Below are positions 1-11,313 of a stretch of DNA of 64,000 bases, piece by piece. Within the stretch, counting starts at the first letter, position 1; every line of letters begins with the position of its first letter. This stretch comes from Diphasiastrum complanatum. Lineage: Eukaryota > Streptophyta > Lycopodiopsida > Lycopodiales > Lycopodiaceae. The notes below the pieces were generated by a model that saw only the letters and a list, made by a program, of their open reading frames with translations, was not told the DNA's origin and searched no databases. Both the position numbers and the translations under genes were made by a program. The stretch covers positions 57,448,429 through 57,512,428 of the forward strand of contig CM055097.1 in NCBI GenBank assembly GCA_029204225.1. Direction: 5' to 3'.

Positions 1-626
1 ATCAATCAAGCAATTTCATGATTTTTCTCTCATAATGGTGCAATTGCTCTCTATGTTCATAATTGTTTGAGTACTTCTGATTATTAATGATTATAGGATT
101 GAATGTAGGCCTGGGGTATTGATGAGACATAAGCAATGGTGTTTGGCTAAGATTTTTTGTTCATTGAATTTTATACTCATTGGTGTTTTATGATGGTTTT
201 TCTGATATTTTCAAAAATCTGCTGAGAAGGAATGTTTGCCTTTCAAATTGAAGGTTCTATGATCAAAACCGGAGGTGCCTGCAACTTGATGAACGTTTTC
301 TAAATAAGAGTAAAATGTTATCCACTCTGATGACAATTTTTGCCTCCTTTTGACCAAAATCTGATAGATTTTTGTGGTTTTTTATGATTTCTCAAATCAA
401 GATGGATCTTAAGAATAGTAATCTAAAGAGCTTTCCTGTTCAATTATTAGATTAGATTTCAAGCAAGTAAATCCACTCAAATCAGGTAAAATCACTTCCA
501 AACTAACCCTAAAATGCAATTTTAGCATTATTCATGCCAACACAAGATGCCTAATGCAAGCTAACCATCCAACAACCATGCTATAACTGAAAAATTGGCA
601 TAGCTCCATGGCAACGATGCCAAAAT
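1..626 (-). mobile_element. 5' leader of a second gypsy copy, cut by window edge
   Basis: Positions 181-626 are closely similar to 6470-6925, the stretch next to the right-hand LTR of the same family. In minus-strand sense this is the primer-binding site and untranslated leader that should follow a 5' LTR. It therefore belongs to another element copy that continues left of the window and shares the LTR at 627-1429. Positions 1-180 do not visibly match the other copy. No coding frame is seen. Confidence 0.7.
606..622 (-). other. primer-binding site, tRNA-Asp-like
   Basis: Read on the minus strand this is TGGCATCGTTGCCATGG. The 3' end of plant tRNA-Asp predicts TGGCGCCGTTGCCGGGG, so the site matches with a few changes. 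It sits four bases from the end of the LTR at 627, the normal spacing for a retrotransposon primer site. Confidence 0.65.
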
Positions 627-1429
627 TGTAGTGGGGCTATTTCCATCCTAGCCTCAACCCAAGATCCAAGCAAACAAGCATCAAGGAGATGAAGTTAGTC
701 GTCACGTGGAGGTTCGATCCTGTGAGAGCGATAGCATATCTCAGATTACAGCATGAATGAAAGATCCACATCTAACTCTAACCTCCATTAATACTAAGCA
801 TTAACATTACACAATTAACACTACATCCATTAACCCTACAATCCACAATGAAGATAGCTTACTCTTTTTCTCTCTTCCTTTCTCTCTCACAAAAAGCATA
901 AGAAACAGCAATCTCCAATAACATTCAGATTCAACAATTTAGCAAATACAACAAAAGCATGAGAGATGGAAGAAAAGGGTTAGAAAGCAAGGATATTCAC
1001 AAATCCATTCCATAAGAAAACCAATCTGCTTGTATTAAAATGAGAATATGAACATGATTTCCAAACTCAAGTTTGGCACTATTTATAGTAGAGAGGAGGG
1101 CCTTGGCCTTAAAATTCTATTGGCCTATTTCTACCTCCCTAACTATTCAAACTTTAAAAAGAGTGGGAACCCTTTCAAAATTGGAGGGAACCAATTTGAA
1201 TTTGAATTTGAACCAATTTTGGTGGGAGTCCCAACTTTATTCACTAACTTGACATTTAGACCTGCGACATTGAAAGTCCCGCGAAAAGGCCTAAAGTCCT
1301 TTTATTGACTTTCTAATTAATCAAATAACTATGTGATCATTGGGTTGGACTTACACACGCAGGGTGCCAAATCCCTCTCACCAATTAACTAGGGTTAAGG
1401 TTGTCTTGGGATCCGCAAACCCTCCAACA
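627..1429 (-). repeat. LTR of Ty3/gypsy-type element (left copy)
   Basis: An 803-bp long terminal repeat in minus orientation, beginning TGTTGGAGGG and ending CTACA in its own sense, that is TG...CA. It matches 6926-7698 along its length, with small indels making this copy longer. A polypurine tract lies just upstream (minus sense, 1430-1440). A primer-binding site lies just downstream (606-622), so the LTR is bordered by internal sequence on both sides, as in a tandem array. Confidence 0.85.
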
Positions 1430-1442
1430 ATATCCCCCACCA
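1430..1442 (-). other. polypurine tract next to LTR
   Basis: The minus strand reads ggtgggggatat immediately before the LTR start TGTTGGAGGG. A purine run at this place primes plus-strand synthesis in LTR retrotransposons. It fixes 627-1429 as the 3' LTR of the minus-strand internal region to its right. Confidence 0.6.
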
Positions 1443-2591
1443 AAATTGGTGGTGGTCCCACGATACCTACCTCGAAGCTTGAATTACTGTGGACTCTTAT
1501 TGGCCTCGGTCCAAGTGCTAAAGGCCATAGTAATGAAGTGCATATCAATTTTTCCAAAAAAGGCCCGCTCATAAATTCCCATTGCCTTGAGCAAGGGCCC
1601 GGCAAAAGACATCCACTGAGCGACCATGCTTGCGCTAGAAAGCATCATGATGCCCGTTGCAGTTGGAACATCACGATGGGTGGCCCTATCGCGGAGACTG
1701 AGAGGTATCAGTAGAAAAGACATGTTGACTGAAAGTAAGTGTGAGTGTATATGAGAAGACATGAAAAAGTGGGTAGAAAGTTTTGGTCGCGAATTTTTTT
1801 TGCAAGAGCTCCGCTAGCACAAGTGACAAATGAATCGAATTCAGCCTTCTTATAGGTGAATTTGGAGGGTCCATTAGACAGAGTACTAGTTTGGGTGATC
1901 AGTTTTGCACAAAAATTTGTAGTCTTGCTCAGTATTGTGAAAATAGCTTCCAAAATTCTCAACGAAGGTTTTGGACAAAAATAACAATTTGGCGAATGTT
2001 TTGCAGATCTGGCAAAGATTCAACATTCGCCTAAAGCCATCATTCGCCTAGATACTGTAATAAATGCAAATTTTCAAGATCTGAACCTATGACCAACCTA
2101 AATTTGACATTTTAAATTCATTTGGCATGTCGGCGAAGGATCTTATGTAAGGGGAGATGCTCGACGAACGTTCTCAAAATGGCATGATGCTAAACATTCG
2201 TCTAATGTAAAAAATTAGGTATCAACTGGTGGAAAGAACGTTCGCCCCCAACTCAGTATAGGTGTATCTGAGGTGGATCTTGCCTCTGAAAACTCGACGA
2301 ACAATTCTAGAATAAAATGTGCAAAAAATGACCCAAGAAGTAGTTTTAATTTTCCATAAAGATCTGATTCTTGAAAATGCTTTTCTTCAATTTTTCCTAA
2401 GCTGATGACATTTCTGACTTTTGCTCATCGGTCTTTCCATACATTTTCTATTTTTACTTCTTACTTCTTCTCTTTATTTTTTTTGGTCTTTTCCAAAAGA
2501 AAACGTCAATCAAGTACTGAAAACAAAAAATTGAAAAACAATAAAAAGAAAACATAGTCTCTGATCATGCTAACTAAACTGGTGGGACAGG
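1443..2591 (-). other. 3' region of gypsy element, no recognised gene
   Basis: This stretch lies between the polypurine tract and the end of the integrase frame. Short minus-strand frames occur (for example 1708-1962) but none resembles a known protein. The sequence repeats short motifs built around attcgcc and gttcg, which recur at 5800-6370 in the same element. It is probably untranslated or a decayed extra frame. Confidence 0.4.
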
Positions 2592-3200
2592 CTACCAAAA
2601 CTTGTGTAATTGGCTACGATTCACTGGAGTATCAAAAGGTTTTCCATCCAAATGTTCCAAAATAAATGCTCCATAGTTCAGTATTTTTTTGACTTTATAC
2701 GGTCCCTCACCGATAAACTTCAATTTGCCTTTGATCAGCTTGGTTCTATACATCAGTGCTAGATCTCCTTCTTTCAGATCTTTTTTGTGTAATTGGCGAT
2801 AGTGCCATGTCTTATAACGGGCTTTCTCTGCTGCTAACACATGAACTACCATCAATCTAGTTTCACATAATTTGTTCAAGGCTTCATGACACAGTTGTAA
2901 GGATTTATCATCATCTAATCGCTCTATTGCTGCTATGCGTAGAGATGGTACTAAAAATTCAATCGGCATGATAGCATCTTGACCATAAACCAACTGAAAA
3001 GGTGTTTAATTCATGCTACTCTTGTAAGCGGTTCTGAATGCCCATAATGTTGCATGCAATTTATGTTCCCAGTCATAACGACTCGCATCAACCATTTTTG
3101 TCATAATGTTGTAGAGAATTTTATTGGAAGATTCAGCTTGGCCATTGCCCCTGGGATAATATGGACTACCAAACCGGTGTATAACAAAAAAAGTCTTCCA
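2592..3200 (-). pseudogene. Ty3/gypsy integrase, C-terminal half (broken)
   Basis: The minus strand carries the late part of a gypsy integrase. Upstream of 2993 the frame reads a GNGQAESSNK motif, where the E is the third catalytic acid of the DDE core, followed by a helix ending near YKSSMN. An in-frame stop interrupts just before a TPFQLVYGQDA-like motif, and the frame then continues as MPIEF and a C-terminal segment with GPYKV. No chromodomain follows. The element is dead at this point. Integrases of this kind insert the cDNA copy into the host chromosome. The identification rests on motif order and on agreement with the LTR orientation. Confidence 0.8.
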
Positions 3201-3931
3201 ACAAACACTTTATTGTTTGATTAGAAAAGTATGTACCACGATCACTAACGATCTCTATAGGACATCTGAATATAATAATGATGTTTTCATAGAGGAATTT
3301 AGCCGTAGATTTCACATCAACAACTTAAACAGCTTTGGCTTCAACCCACTTGGTCCATTCTGTGACGATACGATTGTCTTGGAATATATTGATAAGGTTG
3401 AGTCTTATGAATCAATTGTCTCTTTTGTACTTTTGTCAAGGAGTCATTTGGTTGACCTAGCATCAGATTCTCAACAATATTTGTTGTCCACTCAGGTTTT
3501 GCTGCAACATAAAATAGCACAACATCTAGTAGCTCATCATCCACTTCAGTATTGACTGGTGCAGATTAGATTCATGAAACATGGTCGGCTAGATATTGTT
3601 GTTTACCCTTGCGAACCACAACTCGAAAATCGAATTCGGTCAATAAAAGTAACCATGTTGCTATACGCCCTGTATGACACATCTTGTTTACCAAATAAAA
3701 CAACGGCTAATGATTCGTATAAAATGCAAAGTGCATTTCCATAAGATAATATCGAAGAAATTTTATGAAAAAAATCATGGCCAACGCTTCATGTTCTATT
3801 GTCGAATAATTCTTTTCTGAATCTGTAAGCTGCCTGCTTGCAGATTGTATGGGATAGTCTGTATTATATTCGCCTGGCTGCATCAAAACTGATCCAATAG
3901 CATATTTGAGACATCAGTTTGAACATGAAAT
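3201..3931 (-). pseudogene. gypsy RNase H to integrase region, heavily decayed
   Basis: This stretch links the reverse transcriptase to the integrase on the minus strand. A 67-codon piece at 3341-3544 contains IDDELLD-like sequence (read MDDELLDVV), typical of the spacer between RNase H and the integrase zinc finger. Frames are broken by stops and shifts, so no enzyme could be made. Forward-strand frames in the same stretch are taken as chance. Confidence 0.55.
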
Positions 3932-4795
3932 TCAATTGTCCAATTTGGAGCATGTAGTATCGGTGCCAAAGCTAATGTTTTTTTCAATTTCTTCAAAGGC
4001 TTCTAATGTCTCAACTGTCCAAATAGGAACAATGGTTAGTTTGTATATTGTTCTCTCAAGATCAGCAAAGAATATAATGAAAATTTGATAATACTTCGCA
4101 TGACTCATAAAAACATAAACTCCATGAATTGTTCCTAGCAGTGGTAATTCCACAATGACTTTGACTTTGGAATAATCTGTAGCAATGCCATGTCTTGATA
4201 CCACATGTCCAAAAACAACTCCATGAGAAACCCATATCTGACACTTTTCTGGATCTAAGGAGATTTGGTTCTTGCAACAATGTTCAAATACTCTTTCCAA
4301 ACAATCCAAGTGGTCTATATCTGCACTATGGACTCCAAGATCATCCAAGTAAATTTCAAGAAATTTTTGTAGATAGTCTTTGAAAGCATACTGCATCACT
4401 CTTTGAAATGAAATAGGTGCATTACAAAGTCCAAGGCATTACTTTATAAGCATAAGTGTCCCACTCTGTTGCAAAAGCTGTTTTATGGCGATTTGCAGGT
4501 GCAATCTTGACGTGGTTGTATCCACTAAATCCATCCAAAAGACTGTAAGGTGATCCAAAATGCTTTCAGTAAAAGGCAATGGAAAGTGATCTTTTTGCGT
4601 CACTTTGTTCAAGGCTTTGAGATTCACACAATTTCTCACTTTTTCACTCTTCTTAGGAACAATGACAATTCGTGAAACCCATTTGATGTGCTCGATCTCA
4701 TAAATGAAATCAGCTTCAAGCGATATCTGTAACTCTTTCTTTATCAAATCCGTAAGATTAGGATTAATAGAATTTTGTGACCTTTGGAACTGCAT
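3932..4795 (-). pseudogene. Ty3/gypsy reverse transcriptase (broken)
   Basis: Two minus-strand frames cover the reverse transcriptase palm and fingers. The upstream one (4439-4795) has the WVSRIVIVPKK and RNCVNLKALN motifs with HFPLPF, which are the usual template-grip segments. The downstream one (3932-4399) has IYLDDL, the YxDD catalytic motif, followed by a CLERVFEHC helix and a connection to RNase H. The two are joined by a frameshift near 4400-4440. The family copies element RNA into cDNA. This copy cannot, because the frame is broken. Confidence 0.82.
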
Positions 4796-5567
4796 CAGGC
4801 ATTAAGGGTATGGTATGCTCAATAGCTGATGTCAAAATTCTTTTGAGATCTTTATAAGTCCGAGCAAAGCAATCTTGATACTTAATAAGCAATTTTTGTA
4901 GCTCTTGAAACTGTTCAGGAGTAAGTTCTGCTCCAACTTGTACAATCTTTTTTTGTACTCCTAGTCCAACAAGATTCATAGGATGCATCCTAGTTGGGCC
5001 ATCATAAATATCTTTCGATTCTGGCACTTGTTCTTCAGGTTCATGATGTGCTTTTGGTAGCATAATAATCACATCATCCAAAGTATAGCATTTAAAATGC
5101 TCTGGCATATGATGTACTTCATCTTATTTCTCTTTTTCAAAAGGATTAGCCTTGGATCTCCGTTTAGCTTTCTTAGCAAGAATCGATTGTAGAGATGATG
5201 ACTTTTGAGAAGATGGATTCTTCTTCTAAGGTGATGACTTCTTGGACGTTGATGTCTTGCAAGAGCTCTGACTTAAAGAATCGTCCTTGACTTTCCCTTT
5301 GCCTTTATCCAATAAAGGTGACACATTTTTTGAATCGACCTTTTGAGGTGGATTTTCCCATTTCAGGACCGTATTGTAATGTTGCTTAGCTTGTTTCATT
5401 GTCATTGGTCCTATAATCTTGTCTTCCTTTAATATAATTGCTTTTGGTGATTTTATAGTTGGTTCATCGGGAATATCACGTACTCTAAATCTGGTAGGAT
5501 CCATGTGATTTAGAATCTGCTCATCCGTAAGTTCTACATTGTCATCATAAGTCAAGACGTGACTCAC
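4796..5567 (-). pseudogene. gypsy protease-RT linker and upstream polyprotein remnant
   Basis: At 4764-5108 a minus-strand frame reads into the reverse transcriptase start and contains LTPEQFQELQKLLIKYQDCFA, a segment typically found just before gypsy reverse transcriptase. At 5226-5567 a second, lysine- and serine-rich frame (113 codons) lies upstream and could be the end of gag or a spacer. No protease DSG/DTG motif and no zinc knuckle were found. Most of gag and protease appears to have been lost. Confidence 0.5.
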
Positions 5568-6904
5568 ATGAATGAGTTCATCTTCAATCGAATCTAATAT
5601 GGATTCCGTTGATAATCAAATTTCTGATTTTTAGGAAATAGATCTATGATCAAATTTCTGATTTTCTAGAAATAGATCTATGATCAAGCGATTGACACTT
5701 CTAAGAATAATGAATTCTCAAAATCAGAATCGAATTGTAACAGAATTGTTCAAAAATTTGTCAGAGGCTTGATCTAAAACATCAAAACCTAAAAATAGTA
5801 CTGGCGAATATTTTCTAGGCAAAGATGGACTCGACGAAGATTCTTCAATGCAATTTTGGGTATCAAATCTCTGATCAGACTCTTTTTTGACAAATTTGAT
5901 AAAACTAACCTTTTTTCGAACTCTCAGATAGTGAATCTGACTCAGATAAGACTAGTGTAAAACTGACGAAGGTTCTTCATGCACAAAAATTTGGTTTTTG
6001 CAATTTGGCGAGGGTAAAAATAGAAATTTTTCTTGATACTGACCAAATTAATGTTCGTTGAACTCAAAAATGATAACTTACTATAAATAGAATCCTTAGA
6101 AGTTTCGACGAAGATTACAAATGTGATACTATTATTTTTGCAATAAAGAGATTTTTTTTGACAAAAATTGGACAATATGACACATGGCTTGTGCTTATCA
6201 ATCGCCAAACTCAATAATGAACCAAAATAATAAGTCAGAATGACATAGACTTTGGCAAAGGTTCTTTTTGAAAACTGAAAATTTTGTAAAAAGGTGTTAA
6301 ACTCTTCACAAAAATTAATTTATTTCTAGATGGACAGTTACCTTGACCTTCTATTTTTAGAATTAACGTTCGTCAACTTGACAATAGATAGATATCAATT
6401 ACACCTATGCACAGTGAATCGAGTAAACACTTTTTTTTTTTGTATTATTTTAGGGTTTTGGGTGTTTTTTGGTGTTTTCTGATGGTTTTTCTGATGTTTC
6501 TAAGAATCTGCTAGGAAGGAATGTTTGCCCTTCAAACTGAAGGTTCTGTGATCAGAACCGGAGGTGATTGCAACTTGATGAACGTTTCCTAAATAAGAGT
6601 AAAAAGTTATCCACTCCGATCACAATTTTTGCCTCCTTTTGACTAAAATCTGACAGATTTGACCGATTTTTGTGATTTTTTATGATTTCTTAGATCAAGA
6701 TGGATCTTAAGAATAGTGATCTAAATAGTTTTCCCTGTTCAATAATTAGATTAGATTTCAAGCAAGAAAATCCACTCAAATTAGGCAAAATCACTTCCAA
6801 ACTAACACTAAAATGCAATTTTAACACTATTCATGCCAAGACAAGATGCCTAATGCAAGCTAACCATCCAACAACCATGTTGTAACTGAAAAATTGGCGT
6901 AGCT
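5568..6904 (-). other. gypsy leader and gag-less 5' region
   Basis: In minus-strand sense this follows the 5' LTR and primer site. The part at 6470-6904 matches 181-605. No gag-like frame is visible, so the element lacks the gene that should lie here. The stretch contains a run of T at 6431-6441 and the same attcgcc/gacgaa-type motifs as the 3' end of the element. Confidence 0.45.
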
Positions 6905-6921
6905 CCCCGGCAACGATGCCA
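6905..6921 (-). other. primer-binding site, tRNA-Asp-like
   Basis: The minus strand reads TGGCATCGTTGCCGGGG, differing from the tRNA-Asp complement at two positions. It lies four bases inside the LTR edge at 6926. The same T in place of C at the fifth and sixth positions is seen at 606-622, showing that the two copies are related. Confidence 0.75.
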
Positions 6922-6925
6922 AAAT

Positions 6926-7698
6926 TGTAGTGGGGCTATTTCCATCCTAGCTTCAACCCAAGATCCAAGCAAACAAGCATCAAGGGGATGAAGTTAGTCG
7001 TCACGTGGAGGTTCAATCCTATGAGAACGATAGCATATCTCAGATTACAGCATGAATGAAAGATCCACATCTAACTCTAACATCCATTAATCCTAAGCAT
7101 TAACATTACGCAATTAACACTACATCCATTAACCCTACAATCCACAATGAAGATAGCTTATTCTTTTTCTCTCTTCTTTTCTCTCTCACAAAAAGCATAA
7201 GAAATAGCAATCTCCAATAATATTCAAATTCAACAATTTAGCAAATACAACAAAAGCATGAGAGATGGAAGAAAAGGATTAGAAAGCAAGGATATTCACA
7301 AATCCATTTCATAAGAGAACCAATCTGCTTGTATTAAAATGAGAATATGAACATGATTTCCAAACTCAAGTTTGGCACTATTTATAGTAGAGAGGAGGGC
7401 CTTGGCCTCAAAATCCTATTGGCCCATTTTTACCTCCCTAACTATTCAAACGAACCCATTCAAAATTGGAGGGAACCAATTTGAATTTGAATTTGAACCA
7501 AGTTTGGTGGAGTCCCAGCTTTATTCACGCCTGCGACATTAAAAGTCCCACAAAAAGACCTAAAGTCCTTTTATTGACTTTCTAACTAATCAAATGACTA
7601 TGTGATCATCGGGTTGGACTTACACACGCAGGGTGCCAAATCCCTCTCACTTATTAACTAGAGTTAGGGTTGCCTTGGGATCCGCAAACCCTGCAACA
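6926..7698 (-). repeat. LTR of Ty3/gypsy-type element (right copy)
   Basis: A 773-bp repeat of 627-1429 in the same minus orientation, with TG...CA ends (TGTTGCAGGG start in its own sense). It is the 5' LTR of the internal region at 1430-6925, because the primer-binding site lies on its left. The bases outside (AACAG at 7699-7703) would be the target duplication if this is the outer end, but the partner lies outside the window. Confidence 0.85.
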
Positions 7699-7830
7699 AA
7701 CAGTAAATGTGCGTGATCATAACCATTTGCTTGCTTGTATCCTCTCTCTCTTTGTCCTTTCTTGCCATGTATCCACCATGGCACTCCATGAATGAGCCTC
7801 CATCTCCATCTTGCCACAAGATGCTATCAT
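7699..7830. other. short unique spacer between two retrotransposons
   Basis: These 132 bases lie between the gypsy LTR and the copia element. They include a ctctctct run near 7742 and the ATCAT target site at 7826-7830. No gene is seen. The sequence continues at 11314 after the copia insertion. Confidence 0.5.
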
Positions 7831-8421
7831 TGTAGGAAAAACACTAGGAATTTTCCTTTAGAGAACGCGATGAAAGTTTGAATAATTAAAGCGAATATCA
7901 GCATCTCAATCATTTTTTAATCTGGCCTATATACTAATAGAGCAAGTTCTATTATAATTAAATTAAGCGTGTGGATTTAAACATATGTATGAGTGTGACA
8001 GATAATTTCAGACAATTAGAAATAAGTATGAAACACCAATAGAGTATGAATTAGTCTATTGATTCTGATTCTTTTATAGCTCTCTACCTACTTACAATGA
8101 GTAAGTGTACATGTATTTATATTGTCATAGGATAGATCTTTTGGCCTTCTTCCTCCTGTAAACAGTCGATCTAACCATTAAAATGGTTGATATACAGTGA
8201 TGTTTTGTTTTCAAGTTCGACAATTTATCTTTTGATTCGTTTATCTTTTGAATAAGAATAAAGGTCAAACAAGTAAATGTCGAATGAATAAAGATCAAAT
8301 CATCATCAGTTGATTTGAATGAATAAATGTCGATTCTTTCGAATTCGATTTCTCAACCTTTGTCGATTAAACTATAGACTTTGTTAGTAGAATTGAGACT
8401 TGTCTATCGAGGTGTTCAACA
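7831..8421 (-). repeat. copia 3' LTR
   Basis: A 591-bp repeat with TGTTGAACAC start and CCTACA end in its own minus-strand sense. It aligns end to end with 10715-11308 with scattered substitutions. It is flanked on the left by the ATCAT target duplication. Confidence 0.88.
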
Positions 8422-8447
8422 ACTCCCTCTCAAAGTGGACAGTTGGA

Positions 8448-9155
8448 TTAACTCCAATCTTCTTCGCTGCTTCTCAAACAAAGCTTTACTCTTGGCTTTG
8501 ACTTCCACCATAATTCATGAGGAGTTTTGTCTGGTATTCTGGATTTCAGAATTCGATTCTGCAGATAGTTTGACGTAGCAACTGCTTTCGCCCACAACTG
8601 CTTTGGTGCTTTTGCATGAGCCATCATACACCTGGCAGCTTCCATTAGTATACGATTCCTTCGTTCCGTAATTCCATTGTGTTGAGGTGTGTATGATGTA
8701 GTCTTTGTATGCATAATACCTCGATTAGTATAGAAAGTTTTGAATTCATTGGAAATGTACTCATCCCCACGACCTGTGCGAATTTGCTTCAACTTGTTGC
8801 ATGTTTGCTTCTTAGCACAATTGGCATACTCAATGAATTTCTCGAAAACTTCTGATTTTGTACAAATAAAGTATACTACAGCGAACTTGCTGAAGTCATC
8901 AATAAACGTAATGAAATATTGTGCATCACCTAAAGACATTATTCTAAATGGTCCACAAATATCCGAATGTACAATTTCTAGTACATTGGTTGCTTTAAAA
9001 ACATTTTTACTGAAAGGTGTAAGAGTCATTTTGCCTTTAAGACAAGATTCACAAGTAGTTCGAATATCTCGACTCTTGATTTCAACTCCTTCAATTCTTT
9101 GACTCTTGCTTGGTACAAGGTTTCCATGTTCATGTGACATAACCTCTTGTGCCAA
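8448..9155 (-). pseudogene. Ty1/copia integrase core, truncated
   Basis: The minus frame starts in the zinc-binding end (CESCLKGKMT) and runs through the DDE core. HSDICGP holds the first catalytic Asp, and FIDDFSKF follows. The segment that normally reads RSDxGGEY here reads RTGRGDEY, so the second catalytic Asp seems replaced. YTPQHNGITERRNR keeps the Glu. The frame then ends in non-homologous residues at the deletion junction next to the LTR. The missing acid and lost C-terminus make it inactive. In the family this enzyme inserts element cDNA. Confidence 0.85.
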
Positions 9156-9400
9156 AGAATATTTGTCGATTCTCGAGCTTGATTTACTTGCTTGACTCGA
9201 GTTCGAATGTTCAAGTGATACAGATTTTCGTTTCTGTTACCTTTCATGACTAGGTTATCAGAATCTTCATCGAACAACTTACAAGAGTCTTTTGTGAAGT
9301 TTTTTGGCATCCTTGTGTCGACTATCTTTGCTACGGATAGAAGATCTTTATCAAGAGTAGGAACATAGAGAACTTCCTCCAGTTTCTTAGTCACCTTGAT
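9026..9400 (-). pseudogene. copia gag-pre-integrase segment
   Basis: This frame overlaps the integrase frame and holds the LWHKRLCHMNMETL motif of the copia gag-pre-integrase domain, preceded by EEVLYVPTLDKDLLSV, the usual end of the protease region. A frameshift near 9090-9150 separates it from the integrase frame, which otherwise would be continuous. Confidence 0.75.
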
Positions 9401-9699
9401 TTGTGTCTAACCATAGTACCCCAGTTCCATCAACTTCATGCTTAGAACCGTCTCCAAGTACAATGTATCTCAAAGAATTCATCTCCTTATAGTCCAATAA
9501 AATTTGTTTGAGAAAACAAATTGTGAGGTGGCTCCCAAATCAAGTACTACATCTCGAATTTTTGAATTCGATGAACAACATATGTTGCCGAGTTTTTTGT
9601 CATATGTTGCTCTAGAGCATTCTGCTTTGTCTTTGAAAAAATTTAAATCTAAAGGTTCACTTCAGTTTTGCTTCTTGTTCTTGGGATTTTGATATCAGT

Positions 9700-10580
9700 C
9701 TACTGCTGCATGACCCCGTTTATGACAATGAATACAATCAATCTTTGGATTCAACCAACACTTGTCTTTTGTATGACCAGATCCTTTGCATCTGTTGCAA
9801 ATCTTCCTATGACCAGAATTTCTTGAGTGTTGTTTACTTGATTGTCGATCATTTATCTTGGATTCGTCTGAACGATCTCCATTAATTTTTCGATTGCTAT
9901 CAGCCTTCTGAGATGACTCCCTCTTAGACTGAAACTTCTTCGAAGATTTATTCTTCTAAGCATATAGAACTTTTTTTGAATCACCATTGTCATCATAGCA
10001 TTCACGAGCTTCTACTTCCTCTTTGACTCCATCTATCGCCTTCTGAGGCGTCATAGACGAGTCTTTCACCAGTAAAGTTCAAGTTGTGTAGAATGACCTG
10101 GGTAGGGCTCGAAGAAAATAGCTAAGCTATTTTTCCTTTGAGATTGCATTTTCCATGCTGGAATTCTACAAAGAAATAAACAGATCTTTTATTTTTCACA
10201 TGAAAGTGGAGATCTTTATTGTCCCATTGTAGGTAAGTCAATTGGTCCTCCAAGAATGTGATTTGATTCTGTGATCGAATCTCATTCCTGGTTTGCAATT
10301 CTTCTCATAATTCTTTTGCATTCGAAGTTGAAAAAAGATCTAGCATTATGATGTCATTCACCGAAGACGCAATAATTGCTATAGCTTTGTCATTTTTCTC
10401 CCTCCATTCACGAAGTTCTTTGCCAGGAATAATTGGCTTTGCTTCTATTGAATCTACACATTGCCAAAGACCTTCACCATTTAGTATGCGTGAAGTCTTT
10501 AACTTCCAAACTAGATAATTCAGACCTATGGTATCCAAGATTGTACTGATCTTGGACTGAATGTTGTTGATTGAAGACAT
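9700..10580 (-). pseudogene. copia gag with zinc knuckles (broken)
   Basis: The gag start is an ATG at 10578-10580 on the minus strand (MSSINNIQ), followed by YLVWKLKTSRIL, the usual YxxWK-type segment of copia gag. The frame is lost around 10305. Near 9759-9798 the minus strand encodes a CNRCKGSGHTKDKC zinc knuckle (Cx2Cx4Hx4C). A second knuckle (CIHCHKRGH) follows but ends in a stop where the last Cys should be. Gag coats the element RNA in the family. Confidence 0.72.
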
Positions 10581-10701
10581 CTTCAAATCTTCTGAATTTC
10601 TGTAAATAAGCTCTACCACAATGATGTTGTTGAGCTTTAACACTCGAAGACACTCTTGTTGAGTAATCTGGATGGTTGCTCAGATACGGCTGTTGAAGGT
10701 A

Positions 10702-10713
10702 GCCCTGATACCA
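10702..10713 (-). other. primer-binding site, initiator tRNA-Met type
   Basis: The minus strand reads TGGTATCAGGGC, one base from the initiator tRNA-Met consensus TGGTATCAGAGC. It lies one base inside the 5' LTR at 10715. Confidence 0.85.
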
Positions 10714-10714
10714 C

Positions 10715-11308
10715 TGTAGGAAAAAAACTGAGAATTTTTCTTCAGAGAACGCGATGAAAGTTCGAATGAATCAAATGAATATCAGCATCTTCAATCATTT
10801 TTAAATATGGCCTATATACTAATAGAGCAAGTTCTATTATGATTGAATTAAGCTTGCGGATTTAAACATATGTATGAGTGTGATAGATAATTTTAGATAA
10901 TTAGAAATAAGTATGAAACACTGATAGAGTAAGAATTAATCTATTGATTTTGATTCTTCTATATCTCTCTGCCTATTTACAATGAGTAAGTGTATATATA
11001 TTTATATTGTCATAGGGTAGGTCTTTTGGCCTTCTTCCTCCAGTAAACAGTCAATCTAACCATTAAAATGGCTTATATACAATGACGTTTTGTTTTCAGG
11101 TTTGACAATTTATCTTTTGATTCATTTATCTTGCGAGTAAGAGTAAAGGTCGAATAAGTAAATTGTCGAATGAATAAAGATCGAATCATCATTGTTTGAT
11201 TCGGATGAATAAATGTCAATTCTTTCGAATTCGATTTCTCAAGCTTTCAACAATTAAACTATAGACTTTGTTAGTAGATATGAGACTTGTTTGTCGACGT
11301 GTTCTACA
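10715..11308 (-). repeat. copia 5' LTR
   Basis: A 594-bp partner of 7831-8421 in the same orientation, bounded by the ATCAT duplication on its right (11309-11313). Confidence 0.88.
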
Positions 11309-11313
11309 ATCAT

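Larger units (their letters stand above)
7831..11308 (-). mobile_element. Ty1/copia element with internal deletion, ATCAT duplications
   Basis: A complete insertion of 3478 bp in minus orientation. It has a 3' LTR at 7831-8421, a 5' LTR at 10715-11308, a tRNA-iMet-type primer site at 10702-10713, and identical 5-bp target duplications ATCAT at 7826-7830 and 11309-11313. Inside, gag, a zinc knuckle, the gag-pre-integrase and the integrase core can be read. The end of integrase, all of reverse transcriptase and RNase H are missing, and integrase runs almost directly into the polypurine tract (about 8422-8432). It is a non-autonomous deletion derivative whose frames also carry stops. Confidence 0.9.
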
